NCBI GenBank assembly: GCA_041389885.1
Contig: JAWKRB010000038.1
Location: 1-64,000 of the forward strand
DNA: 64,000 nucleotides
Direction of reading: 5' to 3'
Source: JAWKRB01 sp041389885
Lineage (GTDB): Bacteria > Myxococcota_A > Polyangia > Polyangiales > Ga0077539
Shown here: positions 7,886 through 16,510 of the stretch, piece after piece
Numbering within the stretch: position 1 is the stretch's first letter
How the letters are laid out: every line of letters starts with the position of its first letter
Made by a program: the position numbers and the translations under genes
The notes under the pieces: model-generated
Seen by the model: the letters and a program-made list of their open reading frames with translations, nothing else
What the model was told of the DNA's origin: nothing
The model's database searches: none

Positions 7886-8377
7886 TCAGCGCTTCGAGCC
7901 CCACCGCCTCGGCCGGGGCGCCCCCGGCGGGATCGCACCGGAGCGCGGTCGCCCCAGGTCTCCGAGGTCATAGCCCGCGCCGCTGAGCGTCGTGGTGCGG
8001 GTGCACAGGCTGGTCCAGAGCTGCCCGCGAAAGGCGTAGGCGTAGACGAGATAGACCTGGCCCGCTTCGAGGGCGTATCCGCAACGGGCCCAGGCGGTGC
8101 GAACGGTCACCGTCGCGCCCGCGGCGCCGCGCCACCGCGCGGCCACACGGAGGGTGATGACATAGTGCGCGCTGTCGATCTCCGCCTCCGGCGGCTGCGC
8201 ACCGGACCACGACGGCTGCGCCGAGACGACCGTGCCGATGAACACCGCCGCGCTCTGCCGCGCCGCGACGGAGGCGCGCGGCGAAGGTCGGCACGAGCAC
8301 GCTTCCGTGGAAGGCGCCATGGACGCGAGCGCAACACCGAAGAGCAGTGAGATGCCGTGACGCATGGGACGCATCAT
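7886..8377 (-). CDS. Secreted TIMP/netrin-like Cys-Ser-Cys protein
   Basis: This protein of about 163 residues has a signal peptide ending before a mature N-terminus of CSC. It continues with VAARQSAAVFIGTVVSAQP, the 'ADaVFiGtVv' strand of TIMP-like (NTR-fold) bacterial proteins. A Cys near the N-terminus of the mature protein with later paired Cys residues (ARCGYAL, SLCTRTT) fits that fold. Two adjacent ATGs (8377 and 8374) can serve as start. The C-terminal tail (from about residue 140) is Pro/Arg-rich and may be disordered. It is likely exported as a small protease-inhibitor-like or binding protein; inhibition is not demonstrable from sequence. Confidence 0.7.
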   Translation of the reverse strand: MMRPMRHGISLLFGVALASMAPSTEACSCRPSPRASVAARQSAAVFIGTVVSAQPSWSGAQPPEAEIDSAHYVITLRVAARWRGAAGATVTVRTAWARCGYALEAGQVYLVYAYAFRGQLWTSLCTRTTTLSGAGYDLGDLGRPRSGAIPPGAPRPRRWGSKR

Positions 8378-8429
8378 ATCCCGCTCGCACGGAGAGGGGC
8401 GCCCGCCGGGATCGGCGCTCGGTTGTACA

Positions 8430-8563
8430 GCGAGGAAGTGGTCGCGTCTCGACGTGGTGCGGATGATTCGCGAGTGTGCGTACGGGGAGGGTGAGCTCGC
8501 TTCGCACAAGGGGAATTTCGTTGCCCTCAGGGGCGCGAAGCGCGTGGTCGCGGAGGTGCTCGT
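8430..8563 (+). repeat. Dispersed repeat, copy B (truncated at a junction)
   Basis: About 134 bases match 3054-3188 almost perfectly. The match stops abruptly at GAGGTGCTCGT, exactly where sequence leading into the IS3-type remnant begins. This copy contains a perfect 8-bp inverted repeat: CGCTTCGC at 8498-8505 and GCGAAGCG at 8535-8542, with a 29-base loop. It lies 53 bases upstream of the TIMP-like gene start. Confidence 0.75.
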
Positions 8564-8628
8564 GTTCCGCCCCAGCCGGAACCTGACGGCCTTGTCGCCG
8601 CGCATAGGACGCGGCAAGGGGTCAGGTC

Positions 8629-8811
8629 ATGTCGAAGGAGCAGCGTCGTCACCACTCGCCGGAGCAGAAGCTCGCGATCCTCCGGGAGCACCTCGTCGAG
8701 CGGAAGCCCGTCTCGGACATCTGCGAGCAGCACAGCATCGCGCCGAGCCTCTTCTACTACTGGTAGAAGCAGCTCTTCGAGAACGACGACGCCGCCGACG
8801 GCTACGAGCGG
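8629..8811 (+). pseudogene. IS3-family transposase OrfA remnant, nonsense-interrupted
   Basis: The ATG at 8629 opens 45 codons typical of an IS3/IS911-type OrfA helix-turn-helix protein: HHSPEQKLAILREHL, then SDICEQHSIAPSLFYYW. Codon 46 is TAG where the family normally has Gln (the W-Q-K-Q-L-F-E-N motif), so a C-to-T change of CAG is likely. The frame then continues KQLFENDDAAD before losing similarity. OrfB and flanking inverted repeats are absent. The remnant shows that an insertion sequence once sat here. Confidence 0.75.
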
Positions 8812-9297
8812 GTGCGCCGCGACTTCGCGAGCCTGCACGACGCCGTCGTGGCGCGCTTCGAGGCCTTTCCGCTCAGTGACCCCCGAGCCAGCCCCATCGT
8901 GACCGCGGTGGAGATGCGCACCCTGGCCTCGAGCTCGGCGCTGCTCAGCCCCGGCTACCAGCCCGCCGACCGCAGGGCCGAGGTGTTCATCGCCGCGCCC
9001 GAGATCGTGACCACCGCGAACCACCCGGCGTGGGAGGACTTCGCGCAGGAGATGAACACGCGCATGACGACCGACCCCGCCTTCGGGCGCGAGGTCCGCG
9101 GGCACCAGGGCAAGCCCTGCCACGCCTGGCCGCACCCGGACCACCCCGAGACGGGGATGCGGGGCTACCTCCGACAGCAATACCGCGACGCGGGCACCTG
9201 GGAGCCCTTTCTCGCGGTGCGAACGCGCGTCGACCCCGACGGGTTCTTTCTGAACCCGTACCTCCGGGCCTGGTTCGACATGGACGAACCCGCTTGA
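8812..9297 (+). pseudogene. C-terminal fragment of an FAD-linked sugar-lactone-oxidase-like protein
   Basis: The frame encodes 161 residues that resemble the tail of D-arabinono-1,4-lactone oxidase-like flavoproteins. Seen are VFIAAPEIVTTANHPAW, GKPCHAWPHPD, and the family's closing 'DPDGxFxNxYLR' signature (DPDGFFLNPYLRAWF). The N-terminal FAD-binding domain, about 250 residues, is missing. The fragment is in the same frame as the upstream transposase remnant, separated by its TAG. An insertion-mediated deletion probably joined the two. It is unlikely to be functional alone. Confidence 0.65.
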
Positions 9298-9356
9298 GCC
9301 GCCTGTCACTCCTCGCGGCGGCGACGGGGTGTCACGCATAGTAATCTCCGGTGGCG

Positions 9357-11012
9357 ATGGAGATCACACGCCGTGGATTCCTGGTCCTCACGGGCGCCGC
9401 TGCGGCGAGCGCGTGCGGGCAGACCGGCACCGCGACGGGGCCCGACGGCGCCCTCGACGCGCTCGCGACGGAGGACGGGGCGGGCGACGTTCTGGGGCCA
9501 GACCGGGCGGTGGGCGACGAGGCGCTGGATGCGTCCGCGGGGGACGTCGTCGAGGTCGACGCTGGCGGCGAGGACGACGTCGCGGACGCTGGCGGCGAGG
9601 ACGACGTCGCGGACGCCGGCGGCGAGGACGGATCGCTGGATGTCCCCGAGGATGCCCTCGGCCCTGACGACGTCCCTGCGTCGGTCGATGCGTCGGTCGA
9701 CGCGGGGGGCCTGGTCGGCGACTCCGGCGCGGACGTTCGTGAGGACGCCGGGGCGCTCGACGCGACGCTGATGCTGCCCGAGCTCGGCGGGGTCTTTCCG
9801 CTGGGACTCATGTCGGGCGACATGGACTCGAGCTCCGCGGTGCTCTGGACGCGCTTCGTCGGCGCGGCGACCCTCGCCGTGCGCGTCGAGCGGATGGAGG
9901 GGGGCCGACCGGTCGAGGTCGCGTTGGAGCGCGAGGTGACCCCGGGGCCCTCGGGGTTCACCCACGTCCTCGCGGAGGGACTGCGCGCGGGGACGCGGTA
10001 CCGCTTCGTGTTCCTCACCCGCGACGGGGGCAGGGTCACCGGGCGCTCGGCCGCGGCGAGGTTCCGCACGACGCTCGCCGAGGGCGCGCTGGAGCCGGTG
10101 CTCCTCGGGGCCACGAGCTGCACCAACGCGCGCTACCGACCCTTCGCGCCGCTGCAGCGCGTCGGCGACCACGGCGAGCTCGACGCCTTCGTGCACCTCG
10201 GCGACATGGCCTACTGCGACGGCGCGCGGACCGCCGATCAGTACCGGGCGAAGTACGCGGAGAACTTCACGAGCGACGGCTTCCGCAGGATGTTTCGGGA
10301 GGCGGGGCTCTACAGCACCTGGGACGACCACGAGGTCGACAACAACTGGAACGCCGAGCGCGTCGACGCGACGCTCCTCGCCACGGCGCGGAGCGCGTAC
10401 TTCGAGCACCGCGCGCAGCGTCGTCACCCGACGGATCCCGACCGCATCTGGCGGAGCGCGAGGTGGGGCGCCACGCTGGAGCTGTTCATCCTCGACTGCC
10501 GCGGCGAGCGCAGGCCGTCGACCCGCACCACCCGGAGCGCGGTCTACCTCTCTCGCGCGCAGATGGACTGGCTCAAGGACGGCCTCGCGCGCTCCACCGC
10601 GCGCTTCAAGGTCATCGCCAACTCCGTGCCCATCGCCGACATGCCCTTCACGTTCCTCGGCGGCGAGGACCGCTGGGAGGGCTACGACGCCGCGCGCGAC
10701 GAGATCCTCGACCACATCACGGGCCGGGGCATTCGCGGCGTGTGGTGGGTGTCGGGGGACTTTCACCTCGGCGCCGTCGGCAAGCTCGAGCCCTCGGGCG
10801 CGCGAAGCGCCATGCGGGACCTCATCGTCGGCCCCGGCGGGCAGTTCCCGAACCCCTTGTTCTTGAGCCTGCTCCCGCCGCAGTGGGACTTCACCACGGG
10901 CGAGAACAACTACGTCACCCTGCGCGCAGACCCGGCGCGCAACGAGCTCACCGTGCGCTTCATCAACGGCGCGGGGCGCGTGATCTTCGAGCGGACCTAC
11001 GCGAACCCTTGA
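9357..11012 (+). CDS. PhoD-like metallophosphatase, Tat-exported lipoprotein
   Basis: The protein is about 551 residues long. Residues 1-20 hold a twin-arginine signal (TRRGFLVLTG) that ends in a lipobox (AASAC). Residues about 25-135 are an Asp-rich tether that includes in-frame 24-bp repeats encoding GGEDDVAD. The catalytic part follows: an N-terminal PhoD domain (VFPLGLMSGDMDSSSAVLWT), then metal-site segments HLGDMAYCDG, WDDHEVDNNW and SGDFHLGAVG. These match the alkaline phosphatase D (PhoD) superfamily, which hydrolyses phosphodiesters or monoesters using Fe/Ca or similar metals. ATG 9357 gives a clean Tat N-region; an in-frame GTG at 9351 is possible. It is expected to be displayed on the cell surface or periplasmic face after folding in the cytoplasm. 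It is monocistronic. Confidence 0.85.
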   Translation: MEITRRGFLVLTGAAAASACGQTGTATGPDGALDALATEDGAGDVLGPDRAVGDEALDASAGDVVEVDAGGEDDVADAGGEDDVADAGGEDGSLDVPEDALGPDDVPASVDASVDAGGLVGDSGADVREDAGALDATLMLPELGGVFPLGLMSGDMDSSSAVLWTRFVGAATLAVRVERMEGGRPVEVALEREVTPGPSGFTHVLAEGLRAGTRYRFVFLTRDGGRVTGRSAAARFRTTLAEGALEPVLLGATSCTNARYRPFAPLQRVGDHGELDAFVHLGDMAYCDGARTADQYRAKYAENFTSDGFRRMFREAGLYSTWDDHEVDNNWNAERVDATLLATARSAYFEHRAQRRHPTDPDRIWRSARWGATLELFILDCRGERRPSTRTTRSAVYLSRAQMDWLKDGLARSTARFKVIANSVPIADMPFTFLGGEDRWEGYDAARDEILDHITGRGIRGVWWVSGDFHLGAVGKLEPSGARSAMRDLIVGPGGQFPNPLFLSLLPPQWDFTTGENNYVTLRADPARNELTVRFINGAGRVIFERTYANP

Positions 11013-11153
11013 GGCGCCTCGACGGCCGCCGCGAGGCCTGCGCGGCGAGCTCCGTCCGCGCGTGGGGTCCTCGGCCCATGAGGGGAGCTCACGAGGTCGG
11101 ACCACGAAGCATCACGGTTCGTTCGCCGATGCGCGCGCTGCGGCAAGGACACG

Positions 11154-11516
11154 ATGCGCTGCTCCGGCCTCGACCTCTCTCGCGACGCCCGCAGGACGCT
11201 GCCGGCGTCTCGCTACCGCTGCGGCGACTGCGGGCACGCGATTCGCGTCGAGGCGACGGGCTGGTACCGGGCGCTCGTGTCGGGGCTGGGCGCGGCGCGC
11301 TTCATCGGAGTTCCGCTGCGCGTCTTCATTCACGAGATCTTCCAGGTCTCAGGAGGCCCCGCGGGCAACAGGTGGTACGAGTGGTTGCTCCACGGCGGAC
11401 TGCTCCTCGTCGGCCTTCTGTGGGGCGGCGGGCTGCTCTTCGCGGGCCGAAGGTCGTTCGTGAGCGTGGCGGCGTCGCTGCGCAACCCGGTCGTGCGCAG
11501 CTCGCCCGCCGCGTGA
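11154..11516 (+). CDS. Zinc-ribbon membrane protein with unresolved start
   Basis: From the ATG at 11154 the frame gives 120 residues. It has a CxxC knuckle (YRCGDCGHAIRV), a helix pair (LRVFIHEIF region, then WLLHGGLLLVGLLWGGGLLF) and a short tail. The matching first knuckle, RCARCGKDT, lies in the same frame just upstream of this ATG. The frame is open back to the stop at 11079, yet no ATG, GTG or TTG occurs there. An ATG at 11078 lies in another frame. So the true start is either a rare codon or has been lost by an indel between 11080 and 11130. Function unknown. Confidence 0.55.
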   Translation: MRCSGLDLSRDARRTLPASRYRCGDCGHAIRVEATGWYRALVSGLGAARFIGVPLRVFIHEIFQVSGGPAGNRWYEWLLHGGLLLVGLLWGGGLLFAGRRSFVSVAASLRNPVVRSSPAA

Positions 11517-11559
11517 ACGACGCGGCGACGAGAACCGCGTCGCACGCCCGGGATCGGCA

Positions 11560-11751
11560 GTGAGCGTCTCCCGATGGCTCTTCGGAGGGCGTCGCCGTGG
11601 GGCCGAGGAGGTCGTCGCGTCCCTCCAGGCCGCGTGGCCGTCGGGTCCGAGGGTGATCCTCGACGGCAACTCGGAGGGCGTATGCCTCGCCTTCCACGAG
11701 CTTGCCTCCGTCGCTCTCCGGCGACCGCCCTTCACGGCACCAGGACAGTAG
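11560..11751 (+). CDS. Short hypothetical frame, possibly a truncated gene
   Basis: A GTG-initiated frame of 63 codons begins 43 bases after the zinc-ribbon gene. The first 45 residues (RRRGAEEVVASLQAAWPSG, then VILDGNSEGVCLAFHELAS) look like a genuine folded N-terminus. The tail (RRPPFTAPGQ) does not, as if a longer gene were cut. The remaining stretch to 11845 holds nothing I can support. Confidence 0.35.
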   Translation: MSVSRWLFGGRRRGAEEVVASLQAAWPSGPRVILDGNSEGVCLAFHELASVALRRPPFTAPGQ

Positions 11752-11845
11752 TGTTGGGACAGCGCGCGGGCGAACCGGATGAAGCCCGCTGCGCGACGGC
11801 GACGGCGCGGACTCCGGGGGACGCGAGGACGCGCGGCGCCCTCGA

Positions 11846-13543
11846 TCAGCGCGGGGTGCCGGGCGCGGGGCGTTCGCACACGAAATCGCGCGAATTGCTG
11901 CACCCGATGTCGTTGAAGTTGTTCGCGGGTCCCCACTCGACGCAGGTGCCATCGCCGCTGGGCTCGCCGCTGCGAAAGCCCGTGTACCCGAGGGGGGCGC
12001 CGTTGTCCCAGAACCACGGACCGCGCGTGGCGCGGCCCTGCAGGGCGATCCACACGCGGTTCGATCCGCCGAGGCCCATGGTGGGGTACACGGCGTTGAG
12101 CTCCTGCTCGGTCTCGAAGGCCGCCAGGGCGCCGCGCACGCTGGCGCAGCGCGCGACGGCGGTGTCGCGACGGGTGACATCCGGGTCACGCCAGTAGCAG
12201 GTGTGCGTGGTGGGGTCCTCCCAGCGCCGGCTGCCGAGGGTGCACTCCACGCTGCGGCAATCGGACGAGCAGCCGTCGCCCGCGGCCACGTTGCCGTCGT
12301 CGCAGATCTCGCCCAGCGCGCGGTCGATGAAGCCGTCGCCGCAGCGCACGCACGCGCCGCTGCCGTTGCACTGCCCGCCCGGGCACGCGGTGCCCGCGGG
12401 CGCGTTGCCTCGCGGGGTGCACACCGCCGCGCCCGTGTCGCAGGCGATCGCCCCGAGCACGCAGGCGCCGCCCGCCGAGCAGGGGCTCCCGGCGACGCAG
12501 GGGACGCAGCTCCCGGCGCCGTTGCAGACCCCGCCGGGGCAGGCCACGCCGGCGGGGACGTTCGCGCCCGCGACGCAGGTCGGCGCGCCCGAGGTGCAGC
12601 GCGATGTCCCTGCGACGCAAGGGTTTCCGCTGTCACACGGCGCGCCCTCGGCGCAGGCGCGGCACCCGCCCGCGTCGTCGCAGGCGCGTCCCTCGCCGCA
12701 GGGAGTCCCCGCGGGCGCGTTTCCGAGGTCGGTGCAGACCGGGACCCCCGTGGCGCACCGCGTGGCGGCGACGCGGCAGGGGGTGAGCGAGACGCAGGTG
12801 GCGTTCTCGATGCACTCGACGCACTGGCCGTTGGCGCCGCAGACGGAGTGGGTCCCGCAGGAGGTCCCCGGCGTCTGGTTGCCGGCGAAGACGCACTCCC
12901 GGCGCCCGCTGGAGCAGGTCACGGCGGCGCGGGTGCAGGGGCGCGGAGCGTCGCAGGGTTGACCCTCGTCGGGGCACGCGAAGCAGGCGCCGTCGCCGTC
13001 GCACACGCGCCCGTCGCCGCAGCGGGTGCCACCCGGGCGGGCCAGCCCCTGCACGCAGCGGTGGGTGCGAGGGTCACAAGAGTCCGGCGCCCGGCAGACG
13101 TCGCCCGCGCCGGTGCAGGGGCGCGCGTCGCTGCAGGTGAAGCGGCAGTCGGGCTCGCACCCCGAGCCGCCCTCGTTGCGCCCGTCGTCGCACTGCTCAC
13201 CCTCGTCGAGGCGCCCGTCGCCGCAGCGGCACGCGCCGGCCGCGTTGCATCGCAGACCCAGGCCGCACACCGTCCCCGCGCCGGCGTCGCCGCACGCGAA
13301 GGTCGCGCCGGTCTCGATCGGCGCGTCCGCCGGCGGCGGGAGCTCTGGCGTGTTGAGGTCGAAGGACTTGAGGTCCAACCCGACGGACGGCCCGTCGACG
13401 AGCGCGCCGTCCAAGGCGAGGGGGCCGCCGTCGACCTCGACGACCACGCAGTCGGCCTCGCCCTCGGTGCACTCCCCGCTCGCGCAGCCGAAGAGGCTCA
13501 AGATCACGGCGAGTGAGGGAGAGAGCGTTGCCAGGCCCTTCAT
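11846..13543 (-). CDS. Cys-rich lipoprotein with C-terminal C-type lectin domain
   Basis: This is a 565-residue protein from the ATG at 13543. The signal peptide ends at LFGC (lipobox). After a short acidic linker come about 350 residues of Cys-rich modules. They include two DUF4215/'myxo-Cys-rich' units of the CGDGxxxxGExCDDGN type (about residues 90-115 and 410-440). Several 'PAGTxCxxGxCNGxGxCVPC' units lie between them. The last ~125 residues are a C-type lectin-like fold: HTCYWR, ALAAFETEQELNAVY, WIALQG, GPWFWDNG, WGPANNFNDIGC and DFVCER. The four Cys and WIALQG are the family hallmarks. It is probably a surface carbohydrate- or ligand-binding protein. It is followed 85 bases upstream, same strand, by the metallopeptidase-like gene. 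Confidence 0.85.
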   Translation of the reverse strand: MKGLATLSPSLAVILSLFGCASGECTEGEADCVVVEVDGGPLALDGALVDGPSVGLDLKSFDLNTPELPPPADAPIETGATFACGDAGAGTVCGLGLRCNAAGACRCGDGRLDEGEQCDDGRNEGGSGCEPDCRFTCSDARPCTGAGDVCRAPDSCDPRTHRCVQGLARPGGTRCGDGRVCDGDGACFACPDEGQPCDAPRPCTRAAVTCSSGRRECVFAGNQTPGTSCGTHSVCGANGQCVECIENATCVSLTPCRVAATRCATGVPVCTDLGNAPAGTPCGEGRACDDAGGCRACAEGAPCDSGNPCVAGTSRCTSGAPTCVAGANVPAGVACPGGVCNGAGSCVPCVAGSPCSAGGACVLGAIACDTGAAVCTPRGNAPAGTACPGGQCNGSGACVRCGDGFIDRALGEICDDGNVAAGDGCSSDCRSVECTLGSRRWEDPTTHTCYWRDPDVTRRDTAVARCASVRGALAAFETEQELNAVYPTMGLGGSNRVWIALQGRATRGPWFWDNGAPLGYTGFRSGEPSGDGTCVEWGPANNFNDIGCSNSRDFVCERPAPGTPR

Positions 13544-13628
13544 GCCAGGGATCTTCGCGTGACGGCGCTCCCGACTGCAACGCGGTGAGCGGGCGTGGTC
13601 AGGGGCAGGGGGCCCAGCCTGCGGTCTG

Positions 13629-15365
13629 TCACCGGGCCGCGCGTCGCCGGCGGCGCACGAGGAGCCCCAGCGCGACGGCCCAGCCGGACGCGCCGAACGC
13701 GCGGGGAGCGCCGGCGCGGCAGCCGCATCCCGCGCCGACGACGCCTTCACCCGAGGCGTCGAGGTCCGTCGCGGTGACCACGTCTTGCGCCGCAGCGGCA
13801 TCGGTCGCCTGGCCGACCTCGGGGAGGGTGCCGGCGTCGTCGGGGGGCGCGCCGCCGTCTGGGGCCTCTGGCGGGAGGTCGTCGTCCATGGGGGCGCCGC
13901 CGGCGTCGTCGCCGGCGTCGAGGGCGCCGCAGAACGCGCGTCCGTCGGGGTACTGCAGGCAGGTGGTGCCGGCCGGGCACCGGGTGACCGACTCGAAGGA
14001 CCCTGTCGGGTCGCAGCGCACGACGACTCCGCCAGGGGCGCAGACGACCCCGGTGCGCAGGCTCCCGTCGGCGTTGACGCACGCGCGCTGCGCGCAGTGG
14101 GGGGCGCCGCCGAGCGTCGAGCAGATGCCGTTGTCGCCGCAGCGCGTGGCCTGGATCACGTTGCCGTTGAAGCACCGGGCGACGACGGACTCACCGAGGC
14201 AGACGGCGCGGTCGTCGGCGGGCGCCCCGGCGGCGGGCACGGGGCAGACCGCCTGGGGCTGTGCGCAGCGGGCGGCGCCGGACTCCACGCTGCACACCTG
14301 GCCGGCGGGGCAGGGCACCTCGCGGCCGGCGCCGCTGGCGTCGCACTCCAGCAGCCTCCCCGGGGTGATCGAGCACGCGGTGTGGGCCTCGGGGATCATC
14401 TCGGGCCCGGACACGCAGAGCGAGAGCGTGCAGCGCGCGGCGGTGGGCGCGACGCCGGCGACGGAGCAGTACGACCCGAAGGCCCCGCAGTCGCCGACGG
14501 CGGTGATGAGCCCGTTTCGACACTCGGCGCGGCGGCCGCGGTCGAGGCAGATGAAGGCCGTGCCGGTCGGGGGGCACTCCCGGGAGACGCAGCGCGGCTC
14601 GGGCGTCGCGGCGCAGGTCGCGCCGAGCGCCGCGCACTCGGTGGCCGCGCAGTCGGCGCCGAGGAGGCGGGCGCCGTCGCAGCGCGCCGTGCAGCCGCCG
14701 CCGTTGACCTCGCCCGAGGTGAAGAAGGGCGTGCGGCGGTTGGCGCCGTCGACGCTCAGCTCCATGTGGATGTGGTCCACGTGGGGGATCGGTCCGGTGT
14801 AGGGGCGCACCTTGGTGCCGGGCGCGCGGCTGCCGTTCCACGCCGTGCGGTCCCACACCACGAGCTGCACGCCGATGCGCTGGGCGTTCGCGACGAGCCA
14901 GTTGGCGACGGCGTCGCCCGCGGTGTTGTCCGCGTCGCCGGAGATCGTCGGGATCATCAGGTCGATGGCCCGCCCGATGCTGTGCACGCTGAGGTACGCC
15001 GTGTTGCCCGTGTTCTGTCGGCAGCAGTCGAAGCCGCCGGCGGATCGAATCTGCGGGAAGCGCCGTCGGAGGTACGTCGCGAAGGCGAGGGTGCCGGGGA
15101 GCCCGCGGCTGCAGGAGGGGTGCGTGCACGAGCACGCGAACGCGTTGGTGCTGGTGCAGCGCCCGCCGTCGGCGATGCGCGGCGAGCCGGTGTAGGGCAC
15201 GTACTGACGGTCGCCGGCCGCGAGGGTCGACGCGGGGAGCACCCAGGGGCCCGCCACCCGCACGCCGGAGGCGACCTGGTCTGCGCCGTCGAGTCCGGTC
15301 GCGCACCCGAGCAGGACCAGCGCGGCGACGACCGAAGGGATCCGCATCGACGGTGATTGTGCCAT
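13629..15365 (-). CDS. LAS-fold metallopeptidase-like protein with lipobox-like signal and MYXO-CTERM-like tail
   Basis: The protein is about 578 residues. The N-terminus has a hydrophobic signal with LLGC. The catalytic-type domain (about 45-215) shows HSIGRAID, which is His-x6-Asp, and HVDHIHME, which is His-x-His. Together these are the zinc ligands of the LAS group (D-Ala-D-Ala carboxypeptidase/VanY-like/M15 fold). A Cys-rich region of several repeats follows (about 235-480). Next is an acidic linker, and the protein ends in a MYXO-CTERM-like tail: GAGCGC, a hydrophobic helix (GASGWAVALGLLV), then RRRRR. Start: ATG 15365 has GGAG close upstream; ATG 15347 is the alternative. Likely role is cleavage or binding of cell-wall peptides, with the tail serving in outer-membrane anchoring after processing. 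Confidence 0.75.
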   Translation of the reverse strand: MAQSPSMRIPSVVAALVLLGCATGLDGADQVASGVRVAGPWVLPASTLAAGDRQYVPYTGSPRIADGGRCTSTNAFACSCTHPSCSRGLPGTLAFATYLRRRFPQIRSAGGFDCCRQNTGNTAYLSVHSIGRAIDLMIPTISGDADNTAGDAVANWLVANAQRIGVQLVVWDRTAWNGSRAPGTKVRPYTGPIPHVDHIHMELSVDGANRRTPFFTSGEVNGGGCTARCDGARLLGADCAATECAALGATCAATPEPRCVSRECPPTGTAFICLDRGRRAECRNGLITAVGDCGAFGSYCSVAGVAPTAARCTLSLCVSGPEMIPEAHTACSITPGRLLECDASGAGREVPCPAGQVCSVESGAARCAQPQAVCPVPAAGAPADDRAVCLGESVVARCFNGNVIQATRCGDNGICSTLGGAPHCAQRACVNADGSLRTGVVCAPGGVVVRCDPTGSFESVTRCPAGTTCLQYPDGRAFCGALDAGDDAGGAPMDDDLPPEAPDGGAPPDDAGTLPEVGQATDAAAAQDVVTATDLDASGEGVVGAGCGCRAGAPRAFGASGWAVALGLLVRRRRRAAR

Positions 15366-15609
15366 CGACTCCGAGGGTCGCGCCACGGCCGAGGGCTGCG
15401 CGCGAGGCGCGGCTCGAGGTGCGTCGCGGCCCCCGAAGCGCGTCGCGCTAGGGTCAGCGCGGGCGGGGCGTGGTCGTGATCGCTCCGCTGACCCGAGCCA
15501 GGCGGAGCTCGGCGACCCGGGCGTCTCGCCGCGTCGCGCGAAGGTCGCGGCCTGTAGCGAAGGTCCCCACTGGGGCGAATTCGGGCTGCGGCTCATCCCC
15601 GCCAGCCGC

Positions 15610-16510
15610 TCACTGCGTGCAGGAGAGCACCTCCGCGCTCATCCAGGCGGGCGACGCGTCGCCGCCCCAGTCGCGCCCGTCGATGCGGAAGCGCACCGAG
15701 TACCAGGTCCCCTCCGCGCGGGACACGCTCATCGACGCGCCCTGGTTGAGCGTGCGCAGGACGGTCCCGTTGGGCGCGGCCCGCACGTTGGCCACGTCGA
15801 CGCGCACCCGGCACCACCGCGGCGGGGCTCAGGTCGTGGCGACGGCGGCGTAGCGCAGGCGCGCGGGGTTGTACACCTTGTCGAAGTTCTGCGGCGCGGC
15901 GCAGCGCGCGAAGGGGCGCGCGGGAGCCGAGCTCGAAGTGCAGGTGCGGCCCGTCGCTGAGACCGCTGTGCCCCATCGTCCCGAGGGTCTGGCCGGCCAC
16001 GACCGTCGCGTCGACCGCGACCGCGAGTCGCTGTAGGTGCGCGTAGCGCGTGAACACCCCGCTCCCGTGGTCGATCACCACGTGGTTGCCCCAGCCGTTG
16101 CCGCAGGTGATGTCACGCCGCACGTCGTTGTCCGGACAGCTCGAGAGCGCGTACACCACGCGCCCGGCCGCCGCCGCGCGGATCACGTCGCCGCGACGGC
16201 CCCCGAGGTCGGCGCCCTCGTGCCCTTCGTTGTAACTTCGCCCCGCGCCGAAGTTGTTGGCCATCACGTTGGCCGTCGTCGGCCAGGTCCACGCGATGCT
16301 TGCGGTGGCCGACGGCACCGTGGCGCGGTCGAGGGTCTGAAAGGGCAGCGCCGACACCGTGGAGGCCGTGCGATCCGGGACGCGGCCGCCGCAGGTGACC
16401 CACTCCACCGCGGTCTCGTCGAAGTCCTCGTCCTCGGGCTCCATCCCGAGGCACGACACCGTCGCCATGCAGGTCCAGATCGCCAGAACGCTTCGCCTCG
16501 AACGAGTCAT
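15610..16510 (-). pseudogene. M23 (LytM-type) peptidase with SH3 tail, frame-disrupted
   Basis: From the ATG at 16510 the protein has a lipoprotein signal (MATVSC) and an acidic linker. An M23 zinc endopeptidase domain follows, with GRSYNEGHEGADL (first metal ligands), GNGWGNHVVIDH, and SGLSDGPHLHFELGS (HxH). Immediately after this the homologous frame shifts by one at about 15918, continuing as PFARC...NFDKVYNPARL. It then meets an in-frame TGA at 15829-15831. Beyond the TGA the same frame encodes an SH3-type domain (VRVDVANVRAAPNGTVLR, then GTWYSVRFR). So two lesions separate peptidase and SH3 domain. If both are real the gene is decayed. If the first is an assembly error, a truncated peptidase lacking SH3 remains. 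Confidence 0.7.
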
